Source: Patescibacteria group bacterium (GTDB taxonomy: Bacteria > Patescibacteriota > Patescibacteriia > UBA1558 > UBA10009). Taken from it: 42,059 nucleotides of DNA. The notes beneath the pieces were generated by a model. That model made no database searches, was not told the origin of the DNA, and saw only the letters and a list, made by a program, of their open reading frames with translations. This document shows, piece by piece, positions 7,440 through 16,703 of the stretch (the stretch's first letter is position 1; each line of letters opens with the position of its first letter). The position numbers were made by a program, and so were the translations under genes. The stretch is from NCBI GenBank assembly GCA_018818425.1, contig JAHISB010000032.1:1-42059 (forward strand), in the 5' to 3' direction.

Positions 7440-8675
7440 ATGAAGACCAAAAATAAAAAAGTAATCGTCGCGCTTTCCGGCGGCGTGGATTCATCGGTGG
7501 CCTGCGCTTTGTTATTAAAACAGGGCTATGAAGTAGAAGCGGTTTTTATGAAGAACTGGACGCCCAGGTCCGAAGCCGAAGGCCTGCTGATGTGCCCGCT
7601 TCAGGCCGATGAAAAAGATGCTCGGGTTGTAGCTAGTCAGCTAGGTCTTAAATTTTCAACTGTCAGTTTCGAAAAAGAATACAGAAGCCAGGTGGTTGAC
7701 TATCTTTTTAAAGAATACCAGGAAGGCCGGACGCCCAATCCGGATATTCTTTGCAATTCCAGGATTAAATTTAGAGCGTTTTTGGATTATGCGCTAAAAA
7801 GGGGAGCGGATTTTGTGGCAACGGGTCATTATGTTAGAAAGAACCAAATAAAAAGAACCAAGAACCAAACAAATCAAAAATCAAAAATCAAAAATTCCCC
7901 TCGACAAGCTCGGGACGGGGCAAAATTCGAAATTGAATCAAAATTTGAAATTCAAAATTCGAAATTAATTAATCATCAATTACTAAAAGGCATGGATAGC
8001 AACAAAGACCAGTCGTATTTTTTATACCAAATTACGCAGGAGCAGTTGTCAAAATGTTTATTTCCGATCGGGGAGTACGAAAAAGCAGAGGTCAGAAAAC
8101 TGGCAAAGAAATATGGCCTGATTACTCACGCCAAAAAGGATAGTCAGGGCATTTGTTTTGTGGGCGAAGTGGAAATGAAAGCATTTTTAAAACAGAAGAT
8201 AAAATCAAAGAAAGGTGATATAATAACTACGGATAATAAAAAAATCGGAGAGCACGAGGGAGTGTGGTATTATACGATTGGCCAGCGTCGAGGCATTGGA
8301 GTCGGCGGAGGCATGCCTTATTACGTGGTTGATAAAGATTTGAAAAATAATGTTTTGCTTGTGGCGCGGGGCGATAAGGATGAAGCGTTGTTTAAACAAG
8401 AACTTATGGCTGACGAAGTTCATTGGATAGCGGGCGTTGAACCAAAATTTCCGTTAAAATGCAAAGCTAAAATTCGTTACAGGCAGAAAGATCAGGAATG
8501 TATCGTGAATAAATCACAAATCTCAAATTACAAATCACAAATAAATCCAAAATTCAAAATCAAAAATCAAAAAATAATGATCAAATTTACAGAAAAACAG
8601 CGGGCCATAACGCCAGGGCAGTTTATAGCGCTTTATCAAAAAGATGTATGTTTGGGAGGGGGGAAAATATTATAA
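7440..8675 (+). CDS. mnmA: tRNA-specific 2-thiouridylase MnmA
   Basis: ALSGGVDSSVAC PP-loop, FMKNW, NPDILCN, FLDYALKRGADFVATGHY, DSNKDQSYFLYQ, GQRRGIGVGGG. Confidence 0.95.
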   Translation: MKTKNKKVIVALSGGVDSSVACALLLKQGYEVEAVFMKNWTPRSEAEGLLMCPLQADEKDARVVASQLGLKFSTVSFEKEYRSQVVDYLFKEYQEGRTPNPDILCNSRIKFRAFLDYALKRGADFVATGHYVRKNQIKRTKNQTNQKSKIKNSPRQARDGAKFEIESKFEIQNSKLINHQLLKGMDSNKDQSYFLYQITQEQLSKCLFPIGEYEKAEVRKLAKKYGLITHAKKDSQGICFVGEVEMKAFLKQKIKSKKGDIITTDNKKIGEHEGVWYYTIGQRRGIGVGGGMPYYVVDKDLKNNVLLVARGDKDEALFKQELMADEVHWIAGVEPKFPLKCKAKIRYRQKDQECIVNKSQISNYKSQINPKFKIKNQKIMIKFTEKQRAITPGQFIALYQKDVCLGGGKIL

Positions 8676-8953
8676 TAAATTCCAAATTCCCCCTCGACTC
8701 CGCCCGTTCGGCCTTGAGCTCACGGCCGAAAGGTCGGGGCCTGTCGGCAAATTTCAAACAAATCCAAAATCCAAAATAACAAACAAATCGTTCGACTGAG
8801 TCGCTCACGACGAAGTCTCAAATTATAAAAATAAAGAATAGCTGATAAGCGCGGAGAACGCTGACCATTAGCGGATACGCGCGGATATACGCTGATTAAT
8901 GATTATTCAACTTTTCAGCGCATCTCAGCGAGTATCCGCGAATAATCAGTCTT

Positions 8954-9586
8954 ATGGAAAAATTTATAAAATCATCGGGCAAATATTTTGTTAATCTGGT
9001 TATTTATATTTTAATCGGCGCTGGTTTGATATTTTTGGTTTTTGGCGATTATTTGCGGCTTTCTGGTTTTGCGGTTTCTATACTTTTAATACTGCTGCCT
9101 CATTACTGGTACAGCCGTTCGCCTAAATTTCAGCGAAAGGTGGATAAAATATTCATCGACCTGGCTCAAGTAATTATTGCCTTTGCCTGTTTTGCCAACT
9201 TTTTTGGTTCGGTGGATTTTTACAGCAATCCCAAATTCTGGTGGTACGATTCAGCGCTTCATTTTATTAATCCCAGCTTTATTTTTTTAATTACCGCCCT
9301 GTTTGTTGTTTTATTCCAGCTTCATTTTTTTCAAAAGTCATATCTGTCAATTACTTTGATCGTCAATTTTGTTTTAATCATTTTTTGTTCCTTCCTTTGG
9401 GAATTTTATGAATATATAATCGACGCTATTTTTACCGGCGCTTCTATGTTCGGCCAGAATGGTGAAATCTATACCGATACTTTAACAGATCTATCGGCCG
9501 ATTTAGCCGGCGGTTTGGCGGCAACCTGGTTGATTTATAAGTATTTTTATGGTTATATATTGAGGAATGTTAAATTAGGTGATTAG
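8954..9586 (+). CDS. Multi-pass membrane protein (YjdF/DUF2238-like)
   Basis: Hydrophobic helices; DSALHFINPSF, WEFYEYIIDAI, DTLTDLSADLAGG pattern. Confidence 0.6.
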   Translation: MEKFIKSSGKYFVNLVIYILIGAGLIFLVFGDYLRLSGFAVSILLILLPHYWYSRSPKFQRKVDKIFIDLAQVIIAFACFANFFGSVDFYSNPKFWWYDSALHFINPSFIFLITALFVVLFQLHFFQKSYLSITLIVNFVLIIFCSFLWEFYEYIIDAIFTGASMFGQNGEIYTDTLTDLSADLAGGLAATWLIYKYFYGYILRNVKLGD

Positions 9587-9685
9587 GTTGAATAGGTTAC
9601 TCTCCGTTTGGAGCCATCTCTTGGCCTCGAGCCTTGAGCAAAGCTGAAAGGCCGAGAGGTAGATGGCGACCTTCAATTAAACAAA

Positions 9686-11440
9686 ATGACAATAAACCAA
9701 ATTAGACAAAAATATCTTGAATTCTTTCAGACCAAAGGGCATACCCTTATTCCCAGCGCTTCTTTGATTCCGGAAAACGATCCCTCGGTTTTATTCACTA
9801 CTGCCGGCATGCATCCCTTAGTTCCTTTTTTAATGGGTGAAAAACACCCTGCTGGGAAACGTTTGGCCAGTTCTCAAAAATGCATCCGAACCGGCGATAT
9901 CGATGAAGTGGGCGATAATCACCATTTAACTTTTTTTGAAATGCTGGGCAACTGGTCATTAGGCGATTATTGGAAGGATGAGGCCATAAAATGGAGCTGG
10001 GAGTTTTTGACTGATAAAAAATGGCTAGGGCTTGATCCGCAGAAAATCGCCGTATCTGTTTTCGCCGGTGATAAGGACTGTCCGTTCGACCAAGAATCAT
10101 ATAATCTCTGGAAAGAAATAGGCGTTGCAGAAGAAAGAATCGCCCAGCTGGACAAGAACGCCAACTGGTGGCCGGCCGGAGGCAACAGTGTTGGACCTCA
10201 AGGTCCTTGTACCGAAATATTTTATTGGACTGGCGGAGGCCAAGCTCCAAAAAAATTTGACCAGGAGGACAATCGCTGGTTCGAAATCTGGAACAATGTG
10301 TTTATGGAGTTCGAAAGAACAGCAGACGGCCAATATAAACCGCTTAAACAAAAAAATGTTGATACAGGCATGGGTTTAGAGCGAACAGCCGCAGTATTGC
10401 AGAACAAAAAATCAGTTTACGAAACAGAATCATTTGTACCGCTAATGGAGCAGATAAAATCAATAGCCAAAGATTATCAGGAAGAATCAGCCAGAATCAT
10501 TGTTGACCATCTGCGCGCCGCCATTTTCATCATGTCGGACGATTTGGGCATAGTTCCTTCCAATTTAAATCAGGGCTACGTGGTCAGAAAATTAATTCGC
10601 CGGGCCATCCGCCATGCTAAAAAAATCGGCATTCCCATAGAAGTCGATGTTACTACGCCGATTGTTGAGCTGATAGTCAGCCAATATCAAAATGTTTATC
10701 CGGAACTTTCTAAAAATCAGCGGAAGGTCATTGAGGAGTTGAATAACGAAGAAAATGGTTTTGAAAAGACTTTAGAGAAGGGACTTAAGGAATTCAGCAA
10801 GCTGTCTTCAAATAAAAAAATTAGCAGTCAGCAAGCGTTTGATTTATATTCAACTTACGGCTTTCCTTTAGAAATAACTAAAGAGCTGGCAGATGAAAAA
10901 AATATTAAAGTTGATGAAAAAGGTTTTATAAAAGAATTTAAAAAACACCAGGAGTTATCTCGGACTGCTAGTCAAGGCATGTTCAAGGGCGGATTAGTTG
11001 ATAAATCAGAACAGGCAATTAAATATCACACCGCCACACATTTATTGCATCAGGCCTTGCGCGAGGTTTTGGGCAGTCACGTAGAACAGCGGGGGAGCAA
11101 TATCACCGATAAGAGATTGCGTTTTGATTTTTCGCATCCGGAAAAAATGACCGAAAAAGAAAAACAAAAAGTTGAAGCTTTAGTCAACCAAAAAATTCAA
11201 GAAGACCTGCCGGTTTGCGTTGAAGAAGTAAGCGTGGAGGAAGCCAAGAAGCGCGGCGCCATTGGTTTATTTGGAGATAAATACGGCGATAAGGTCAAAG
11301 TCTTTACCATAGGCGATTACTCTAAAGAGATCTGCGGCGGTCCTCATGTTGAATCAACCGGAGCTCTGGGGCGTTTTAAGATTGTTAAGGAAGAAGCTTC
11401 ATCAAGAGGAGTTAGGAGGATTAAGGCGGTGTTGGAATGA
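9686..11440 (+). CDS. alaS: Alanyl-tRNA synthetase (short form)
   Basis: Catalytic core RLASSQKCIRTGDIDEVG, editing HTATHLLHQALREVLG and CGGPHVESTG; ends after KAVLE. Confidence 0.95.
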   Translation: MTINQIRQKYLEFFQTKGHTLIPSASLIPENDPSVLFTTAGMHPLVPFLMGEKHPAGKRLASSQKCIRTGDIDEVGDNHHLTFFEMLGNWSLGDYWKDEAIKWSWEFLTDKKWLGLDPQKIAVSVFAGDKDCPFDQESYNLWKEIGVAEERIAQLDKNANWWPAGGNSVGPQGPCTEIFYWTGGGQAPKKFDQEDNRWFEIWNNVFMEFERTADGQYKPLKQKNVDTGMGLERTAAVLQNKKSVYETESFVPLMEQIKSIAKDYQEESARIIVDHLRAAIFIMSDDLGIVPSNLNQGYVVRKLIRRAIRHAKKIGIPIEVDVTTPIVELIVSQYQNVYPELSKNQRKVIEELNNEENGFEKTLEKGLKEFSKLSSNKKISSQQAFDLYSTYGFPLEITKELADEKNIKVDEKGFIKEFKKHQELSRTASQGMFKGGLVDKSEQAIKYHTATHLLHQALREVLGSHVEQRGSNITDKRLRFDFSHPEKMTEKEKQKVEALVNQKIQEDLPVCVEEVSVEEAKKRGAIGLFGDKYGDKVKVFTIGDYSKEICGGPHVESTGALGRFKIVKEEASSRGVRRIKAVLE

Positions 11441-11521
11441 TAGATTATTTGAATATTAGACTATTTGACTATTAGATTAATAGATTTTTTTATTTTTGGG
11501 TGTCAGGGTGGTTTTTAAATA

Positions 11522-11550
11522 AAAAAATCCCCAAGGATGTGCCGGGGATT
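11522..11550 (-). terminator. Rho-independent terminator for the minus-strand ORF
   Basis: Minus strand AATCCCCggcacatccttGGGGATTTTTTTAT. Confidence 0.65.
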
Positions 11551-11573
11551 GATTGTATTTTGGAGTTAGAGAT

Positions 11574-11807
11574 TTAAGCAGAGATTTTAATAACCTGAAT
11601 CTCAAATATTTCTGGTTTTTCTTCATCAGTCCAGATTTTATTTATTGCTATTGTTAAATCTCCATAATTTTGTTTTGTAATAGTAACTTTATTTCCGTTT
11701 TTTGAATTTATGCCTTCTGCTCGGAAAGCTCTTACAACAGTTTCTTTTGTAGCTTGTTTGAAAAGCGTAGAGATTTTTATTCCTGTATTAGAATGATTTT
11801 TTTTCAT
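11574..11807 (-). CDS. Hypothetical protein, 77 aa
   Basis: ORF with GGGGGG SD-like run upstream and a terminator downstream. Confidence 0.6.
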   Translation of the reverse strand: MKKNHSNTGIKISTLFKQATKETVVRAFRAEGINSKNGNKVTITKQNYGDLTIAINKIWTDEEKPEIFEIQVIKISA

Positions 11808-12063
11808 TTATCCCCCCTATTATTTATTTCAGATTTGTGCGTTTGATAATGTATATTACAGAGTTATTAAATAAAGTCAAATCGCTTGACATATTCCACA
11901 GATTAGGTAAAATATTATTACCTGTTTAAAAAGTTGTTAAAAATTCAAAAATCGCCTTATTTTAAGGAAAATTCTTACAAAGTTCGAGTAATAGTTAAAA
12001 ACGTGGCAGGGTTTTGCAAAGGATTTCTTTTTTAATACCCGGGATTGTGTCCGGAAAGATTTA

Positions 12064-12297
12064 ATGGAAAATACTCCAAAAACAAACAAAAAGGGCTTTA
12101 TCGAGGTGGTAGGGATAATCGAAGAGTTATTGCCTTCAGCCAGTTTTAGAGTCAAGCTGGAAAACGGCCACGAAATTTTGGCCCATCTTTCCGGCAAAAT
12201 GAGAATGTTTAAAATCAGGCTGCTACCTGGCGATAAAGTCAGAGTGGAAATGACGCCTTACGATTTAACCAAGGGCAGAATCACCTATCGGATGTAA
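12064..12297 (+). CDS. infA: Translation initiation factor IF-1
   Basis: [63 protein letters not shown]. Confidence 0.97.
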   Translation: MENTPKTNKKGFIEVVGIIEELLPSASFRVKLENGHEILAHLSGKMRMFKIRLLPGDKVRVEMTPYDLTKGRITYRM

Positions 12298-12411
12298 GGA
12301 TTGAGGATTGATGACTAAAGATTGAGGACTAAAGATTGAGGATTGTTTTTTAATAAATTGATGATCTTAATTTATAAAGAATTAAATAATAATTCATAGG
12401 AATATCATATT

Positions 12412-12525
12412 ATGAAGGTTCGCGCTTCAGTAAAAAAAATCTGCAAAGACTGCAAAGTTATCCGCCGCAAAGGCCGGCTGGTTTGTATTTGCAAGAATCC
12501 TAAACACAAACAGCGCCAGGGCTGA
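12412..12525 (+). CDS. rpmJ: 50S ribosomal protein L36 (absent from the ORF track because it is short)
   Basis: [37 protein letters not shown]; zinc ribbon C-x2-C...C...H. Confidence 0.96.
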   Translation: MKVRASVKKICKDCKVIRRKGRLVCICKNPKHKQRQG

Positions 12526-12640
12526 TTATTAGAACACTGGAACATGAGAGCACTGGAACACTGGAACATATGATCAAATACTCAAATGTTCTAATGCTCC
12601 CATGCTCTAATATTCTATCAATCTAATAATCAAATAATAT

Positions 12641-13033
12641 ATGGCAGTAAGAATAGCCGGAGTAACATTACCAAACGAAAAAAGGGTTGAAGCTGGACTT
12701 CAGGCCATTTATGGCATTGGTTTTGCCAAAGCCAGAGAGATTTTAAAATCCACCAAAGTTAATTCCAACACCCGGATTAAAGATTTAACCAACGATGAGG
12801 CCAATAGACTAAGAGAATTTATTGAAAAAAATTATAAAGTAGAGGGCAATTTAAAAAAAGATGTGCTGTTGAATATTAAAAGATTAAAAGAAATTAAAGC
12901 TTACCGTGGGACCAGGCATCAAAAAAATCTACCAGTCCGCGGGCAAAGAACCAAAACTAATTCCAGAACCGTCAGGGGCAACGTCAGAAAAACGGCTGCC
13001 AGCGGCAAAAAGCTGTCGGCCCAAAAAACATAA
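12641..13033 (+). CDS. rpsM: 30S ribosomal protein S13
   Basis: [24 protein letters not shown]...[23 protein letters not shown]. Confidence 0.97.
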   Translation: MAVRIAGVTLPNEKRVEAGLQAIYGIGFAKAREILKSTKVNSNTRIKDLTNDEANRLREFIEKNYKVEGNLKKDVLLNIKRLKEIKAYRGTRHQKNLPVRGQRTKTNSRTVRGNVRKTAASGKKLSAQKT

Positions 13034-13074
13034 CTAAAATTATCAATTACTGATTACTAATCACCAATTTTTAT

Positions 13075-13470
13075 ATGACTGCGGTTAAAACAGTTAAAAA
13101 AAGAAAAAAGAAAGTTAAAAGGAATATTAAAAGGGGGCAGGCCCACATCCAGGCCAATTATAACAACACTATGGTCACTATCACCGATCAGAATGGCAAT
13201 GTAGTGGCTTGGTCTTCGGCCGGCGCCTGCGGTTTTAAAGGTCCTAAAAAAGCTACTCCTTATGCTGCCGGTGTTATTGTCAGAAAGGTAGCCGAAAAGT
13301 TAAACGATACCGGCATGCAGGAGATTGATGTTTTTGTCAAGGGCGTTGGTTCCGGCCGCGAATCGGCCATTAGGGCTTTGCATGCCAATGGTCTGCAGGT
13401 AATGTCCATAAAGGATGTAACGCCCATACCTCACAACGGCTGTCGGCCGCCCAAGGTTCGCCGGGTTTAA
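13075..13470 (+). CDS. rpsK: 30S ribosomal protein S11
   Basis: [43 protein letters not shown]...[10 protein letters not shown]. Confidence 0.97.
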   Translation: MTAVKTVKKRKKKVKRNIKRGQAHIQANYNNTMVTITDQNGNVVAWSSAGACGFKGPKKATPYAAGVIVRKVAEKLNDTGMQEIDVFVKGVGSGRESAIRALHANGLQVMSIKDVTPIPHNGCRPPKVRRV

Positions 13471-13554
13471 TTATCAAGAACATTGGAACATGAGAACATG
13501 TGATCAAATGCTCTCATGCTCCCATGCTCTAATAATCTATCAATCAAATAATAT

Positions 13555-14187
13555 ATGGCCAGAAATTTAGATCCTAAATGCAAACAATGTCGTAGAGAGA
13601 GCAACAAGCTTTTCTTAAAGGGAGAAAAGTGCTTTTCGCCTAAATGTCCTATGTTAAAAAGAAATTATTTTCCGGGAGTGCATGGTCCTGGTAAAAAGAG
13701 GTTTCATATTTCTTCTTACGGCAGACAGCTTAGAGAAAAGCAAAAAGCCAAGCGAACCTATCGCTTGCTGGAAAAGCAGTTTAAAAATTATTATACCAAA
13801 GCTTCCCGGCAGAGCGGCGATACTTCGGAAAATTTTTTGCGTTTATTAGAAACCAGATTAGACAATATTGTTTACTATTTAGGTTTTGCCCTTTCCAGAG
13901 ATGCGGCCAGACAGCTTGTTAACCATGGCCATATTTTGGTTGATAATAAAAAGGTTACTATTCCCAGCTACCAAGTTAAGGTTGGCCAGGAAATCAGTTT
14001 TAATAAAAACATCCTGTCTAGGCCGGTCATTAAAGAACGTTTAGAAAAGCTCAACAAGGTTCAGGTAGCCGGCTGGCTGGCTTTAGACGCTGCCCTTGCC
14101 GCCGGTAAAATAGTTTCTTTGCCTAAAAAAGAAGAGTTAGCTCTGGCTTTTGACCCCACCTTAATTATTGAATATTATTCACGATAA
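13555..14187 (+). CDS. rpsD: 30S ribosomal protein S4
   Basis: GPGKKRFHISSYGRQLREKQKAKRTYRLLEKQF...LETRLDNIVYYLGFA. Confidence 0.96.
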   Translation: MARNLDPKCKQCRRESNKLFLKGEKCFSPKCPMLKRNYFPGVHGPGKKRFHISSYGRQLREKQKAKRTYRLLEKQFKNYYTKASRQSGDTSENFLRLLETRLDNIVYYLGFALSRDAARQLVNHGHILVDNKKVTIPSYQVKVGQEISFNKNILSRPVIKERLEKLNKVQVAGWLALDAALAAGKIVSLPKKEELALAFDPTLIIEYYSR

Positions 14188-14216
14188 TTTTAATATTAAT
14201 TTTTTAAGGAGGATTT

Positions 14217-15068
14217 ATGAACATAACTTTGCCAACCAAACTAGAAATAAAAGAAGCCAAGGATAATCGAGCCGAGGTGATTATCGAACCTTGTTATCCC
14301 GGTTATGGCGTAACCTTGGGCAACGCTTTGAGAAGGGTCCTGCTTTCTTCTTTAGAAGGCGCGGCTATTACTTCTTATAAGATCATCGGCGCCATGCATG
14401 AATTTGCTACCTTGCCTAATGTTAAGGAAGATTTGGTAGAATTAATGCTTAATTTAAAAAATATTCGTTTAAAATGCCATAGCGATGAACCGGTCATTTT
14501 AAATTTAAAAGTTAAGGGCGAAAAAACAGTGACTGCCGGCGATATCGAAAAGAATGCCGATGTGGAAGTTATTAATACCAGCCAGCCCATTTTGACTTTA
14601 ACCGATAAATCAGCGGAAATCGACATGGAATTGACCGTTAAAAAGGGCCGGGGCTATTTAACGGTCGAAGACCGTTCTAAAGAGAAGGTGGAACTGGGAG
14701 TAATTATGATCGATGCTTTGTTTTCGCCGGTAATTAATGTTGGTTTTGAAGTTGAACATGTGCGCGTGGGCGATAGGACGGACTATGATAAAATAATTTT
14801 AAAATTAGAAACAGACGGCTCTTTTGCCCCTCAAGAAGCTTTGGAAAAGTCAGCCGAAATTTTAGTCGAGCATTTTAATTTTATTTGCCATAAACAAGAA
14901 ATTCCTTCTGCGGCAGCAGAACCCCAAGAAGTTAAGGCAGAAGCAAAAGAAGAAGTTGAAGAATTAAAGTCAGAAAAAAAAGAGTCTAAAAAGAAAGAAG
15001 AAAAAATTGCCGAAGAATCAATAGAAAAGCCCAAAAGAAAAAGAGGCCGGCCTAAGAAAGTTGAATAA
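14217..15068 (+). CDS. rpoA: RNA polymerase subunit alpha with atypical C-terminus
   Basis: EPCYPGYGVTLGNALRRVLLSSLEGAAIT...; AAGGAGG-like SD upstream; C-terminal tail ends KPKRKRGRPKKVE. Confidence 0.95.
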   Translation: MNITLPTKLEIKEAKDNRAEVIIEPCYPGYGVTLGNALRRVLLSSLEGAAITSYKIIGAMHEFATLPNVKEDLVELMLNLKNIRLKCHSDEPVILNLKVKGEKTVTAGDIEKNADVEVINTSQPILTLTDKSAEIDMELTVKKGRGYLTVEDRSKEKVELGVIMIDALFSPVINVGFEVEHVRVGDRTDYDKIILKLETDGSFAPQEALEKSAEILVEHFNFICHKQEIPSAAAEPQEVKAEAKEEVEELKSEKKESKKKEEKIAEESIEKPKRKRGRPKKVE

Positions 15069-15147
15069 GTCGGATAAGTCAAATAAGTTTGATAAGAGGT
15101 ACGTTTATAGAGAGAAGTAAACTTATTAAACCTATTAAACTAATAAC

Positions 15148-15498
15148 ATGCGACATCGAAACAAAATTAAAATTTTAGACAGAAAGAAAGCTCCCAGGGA
15201 GTCCTTGCTTAATAATTTAGCTTGCCAGTTGATTTTATACGAAAAAATTACTACTACTTTGGCTAAAGCTAAAGTTTTGCGTCCCCGGGCAGAAAAGTTA
15301 GTTACCAGGGCTAAACAGGATACAGTGGCTAACCGCCGTTTGATTCTCGCTAAACTGCCGGTTAAAAAAGCGGTTAAAAAATTATTCGAGGTCATCGGGC
15401 CAAGGTATAAAGAGCGGGCCGGCGGCTATGTCAGGATCACTAAAACGGGCGTTAGGAAAGGCGACGGCGCTTTAATGGCGGTGATTGAGTTTGTTTAA
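15148..15498 (+). CDS. rplQ: 50S ribosomal protein L17
   Basis: MRHRNKIKILDRKKAPRESLLNNLACQLILYEKITTTLAKAKVLRPRAEKL. Confidence 0.96.
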   Translation: MRHRNKIKILDRKKAPRESLLNNLACQLILYEKITTTLAKAKVLRPRAEKLVTRAKQDTVANRRLILAKLPVKKAVKKLFEVIGPRYKERAGGYVRITKTGVRKGDGALMAVIEFV

Positions 15499-15502
15499 TA
15501 AA

Positions 15503-15892
15503 ATGATAAAAAAAATGAATAAAAATAAATCCACCAATCAAATACAACGCGAACAGCATCAACTAGACGCCAGCGGCAGGATTGCCGGACGGCTGGCTTC
15601 GGAAGCGGCCATTCTTTTAATGGGCAAGCATAAGGTTAATTATCAGCCGAATATAGATGCGGGTGATTTTGTGGAAATTGCCAATGTGGATAAAATGAAA
15701 TTTTCCGGCAATAAAATGGAGCAGAAAGTTTATTATCATGTCACCGGATATATCGGCGGAGTAAGAGAGACTCCCTTAAAGAAATTTTTTCAAGAAAAGC
15801 CGGATGAGCTTTTTATCAAAATGATTAAAAATATGTTACCGAAAAATAAACTTAGAAAAGAAATGTTAAAAAGATTAACTTTCAAAAAATAA
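15503..15892 (+). CDS. rplM: 50S ribosomal protein L13 (track start 15485; MIKK start follows the rplQ stop)
   Basis: LDASGRIAGRLASEAAILLMGKHKVNYQPNIDAGDFVEIANVDK...HVTGYIGG. Confidence 0.93.
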   Translation: MIKKMNKNKSTNQIQREQHQLDASGRIAGRLASEAAILLMGKHKVNYQPNIDAGDFVEIANVDKMKFSGNKMEQKVYYHVTGYIGGVRETPLKKFFQEKPDELFIKMIKNMLPKNKLRKEMLKRLTFKK

Positions 15893-15894
15893 CT

Positions 15895-16485
15895 ATGGCT
15901 ACCGAAAAAAAGAAAATTGATTCAAAGTCAAAAACGACAAACTCTGTTCATCAGTCTTCTGCATCAAAATCGTCTAAACCCAAGCGTCAGAGCAAGTCTC
16001 AAAGAAAGCCTGCAGAAACCAAAAAAGGCGTTGGAAAAGTTAAAGAAGTTAAGCCCGTTCAGACGGAAATTAAAAAGAAGACGGTTAAAAAACTGCCTTA
16101 TCTTTTTGCCGTGGGCAGAAGAAAAACAGCCGTAGCCAGAGTCCGCCTGTATCCCAAAGATAATCGCGGTGAAATCAAGATCAATGCCAAAGACTATAAA
16201 GAATATTTTCCTTATTTTGAATTCCAGAAAAATATAGAAGAGCCGTTAAAGAAAGTTAATCAATTCGGCAAGTGTTTTATCAGCATTAAGGTTGAAGGCG
16301 GCGGCAAGCGCGGCCAGGCAGACGCGGTGTGCCATGGACTGGGCCGTATTTTATTAAAGTTTGATGAAAGTCTAAGAAAAACTTTGCGTTCAAGCGGCTT
16401 TTTAACCCGCGATTCCCGCAAAAAGGAACGAAAGAAGCCGGGCTTAAAGCGCGCCCGCCGGGCTCCGCAATGGGCAAAACGTTAA
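15895..16485 (+). CDS. rpsI: 30S ribosomal protein S9 with Lys-rich N-terminal extension
   Basis: FAVGRRKTAVARVRLYP...GGGKRGQADAVCHGLGRIL...DSRKKERKKPGLKRARRAPQWAKR. Confidence 0.96.
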   Translation: MATEKKKIDSKSKTTNSVHQSSASKSSKPKRQSKSQRKPAETKKGVGKVKEVKPVQTEIKKKTVKKLPYLFAVGRRKTAVARVRLYPKDNRGEIKINAKDYKEYFPYFEFQKNIEEPLKKVNQFGKCFISIKVEGGGKRGQADAVCHGLGRILLKFDESLRKTLRSSGFLTRDSRKKERKKPGLKRARRAPQWAKR

Positions 16486-16502
16486 ATTATTTTACTTTTT
16501 TT

Positions 16503-16542
16503 AAAGAAGGTCGGGTGGCGCGCCCGACCTTCTTTGATTTTT
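16503..16542 (+). terminator. Strong Rho-independent terminator
   Basis: AAAGAAGGTCGGGtggcgcgCCCGACCTTCTTTgatttttt. Confidence 0.9.
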
Positions 16543-16659
16543 TAAACCCCATCTTGAGTTTATCGAAAGGTGAGGTTTTTTAAATCGTCGTGTATCGCGA
16601 GTCGCAAATCGTGTATCGTTGTATTTTAGAGTATTGTCAGCAAATAGTGGTATAAACCA

Positions 16660-16688
16660 TTGCAATTTATTATAATAATTAGTATAAT
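16660..16688 (+). promoter_or_regulatory. Sigma70-type promoter for the polysaccharide cluster
   Basis: TTGCAA (16660-16665), 17-nt spacer, TATAAT (16683-16688), 15 nt before the flippase ATG. Confidence 0.7.
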
Positions 16689-16703
16689 TCAGCTACATTT
16701 TGT

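Noticed and set aside
9798-10407. Overlapping antisense/alternate-frame ORFs in alaS
   Set aside because: alaS is unambiguous in the plus frame; the others lack any family motif.
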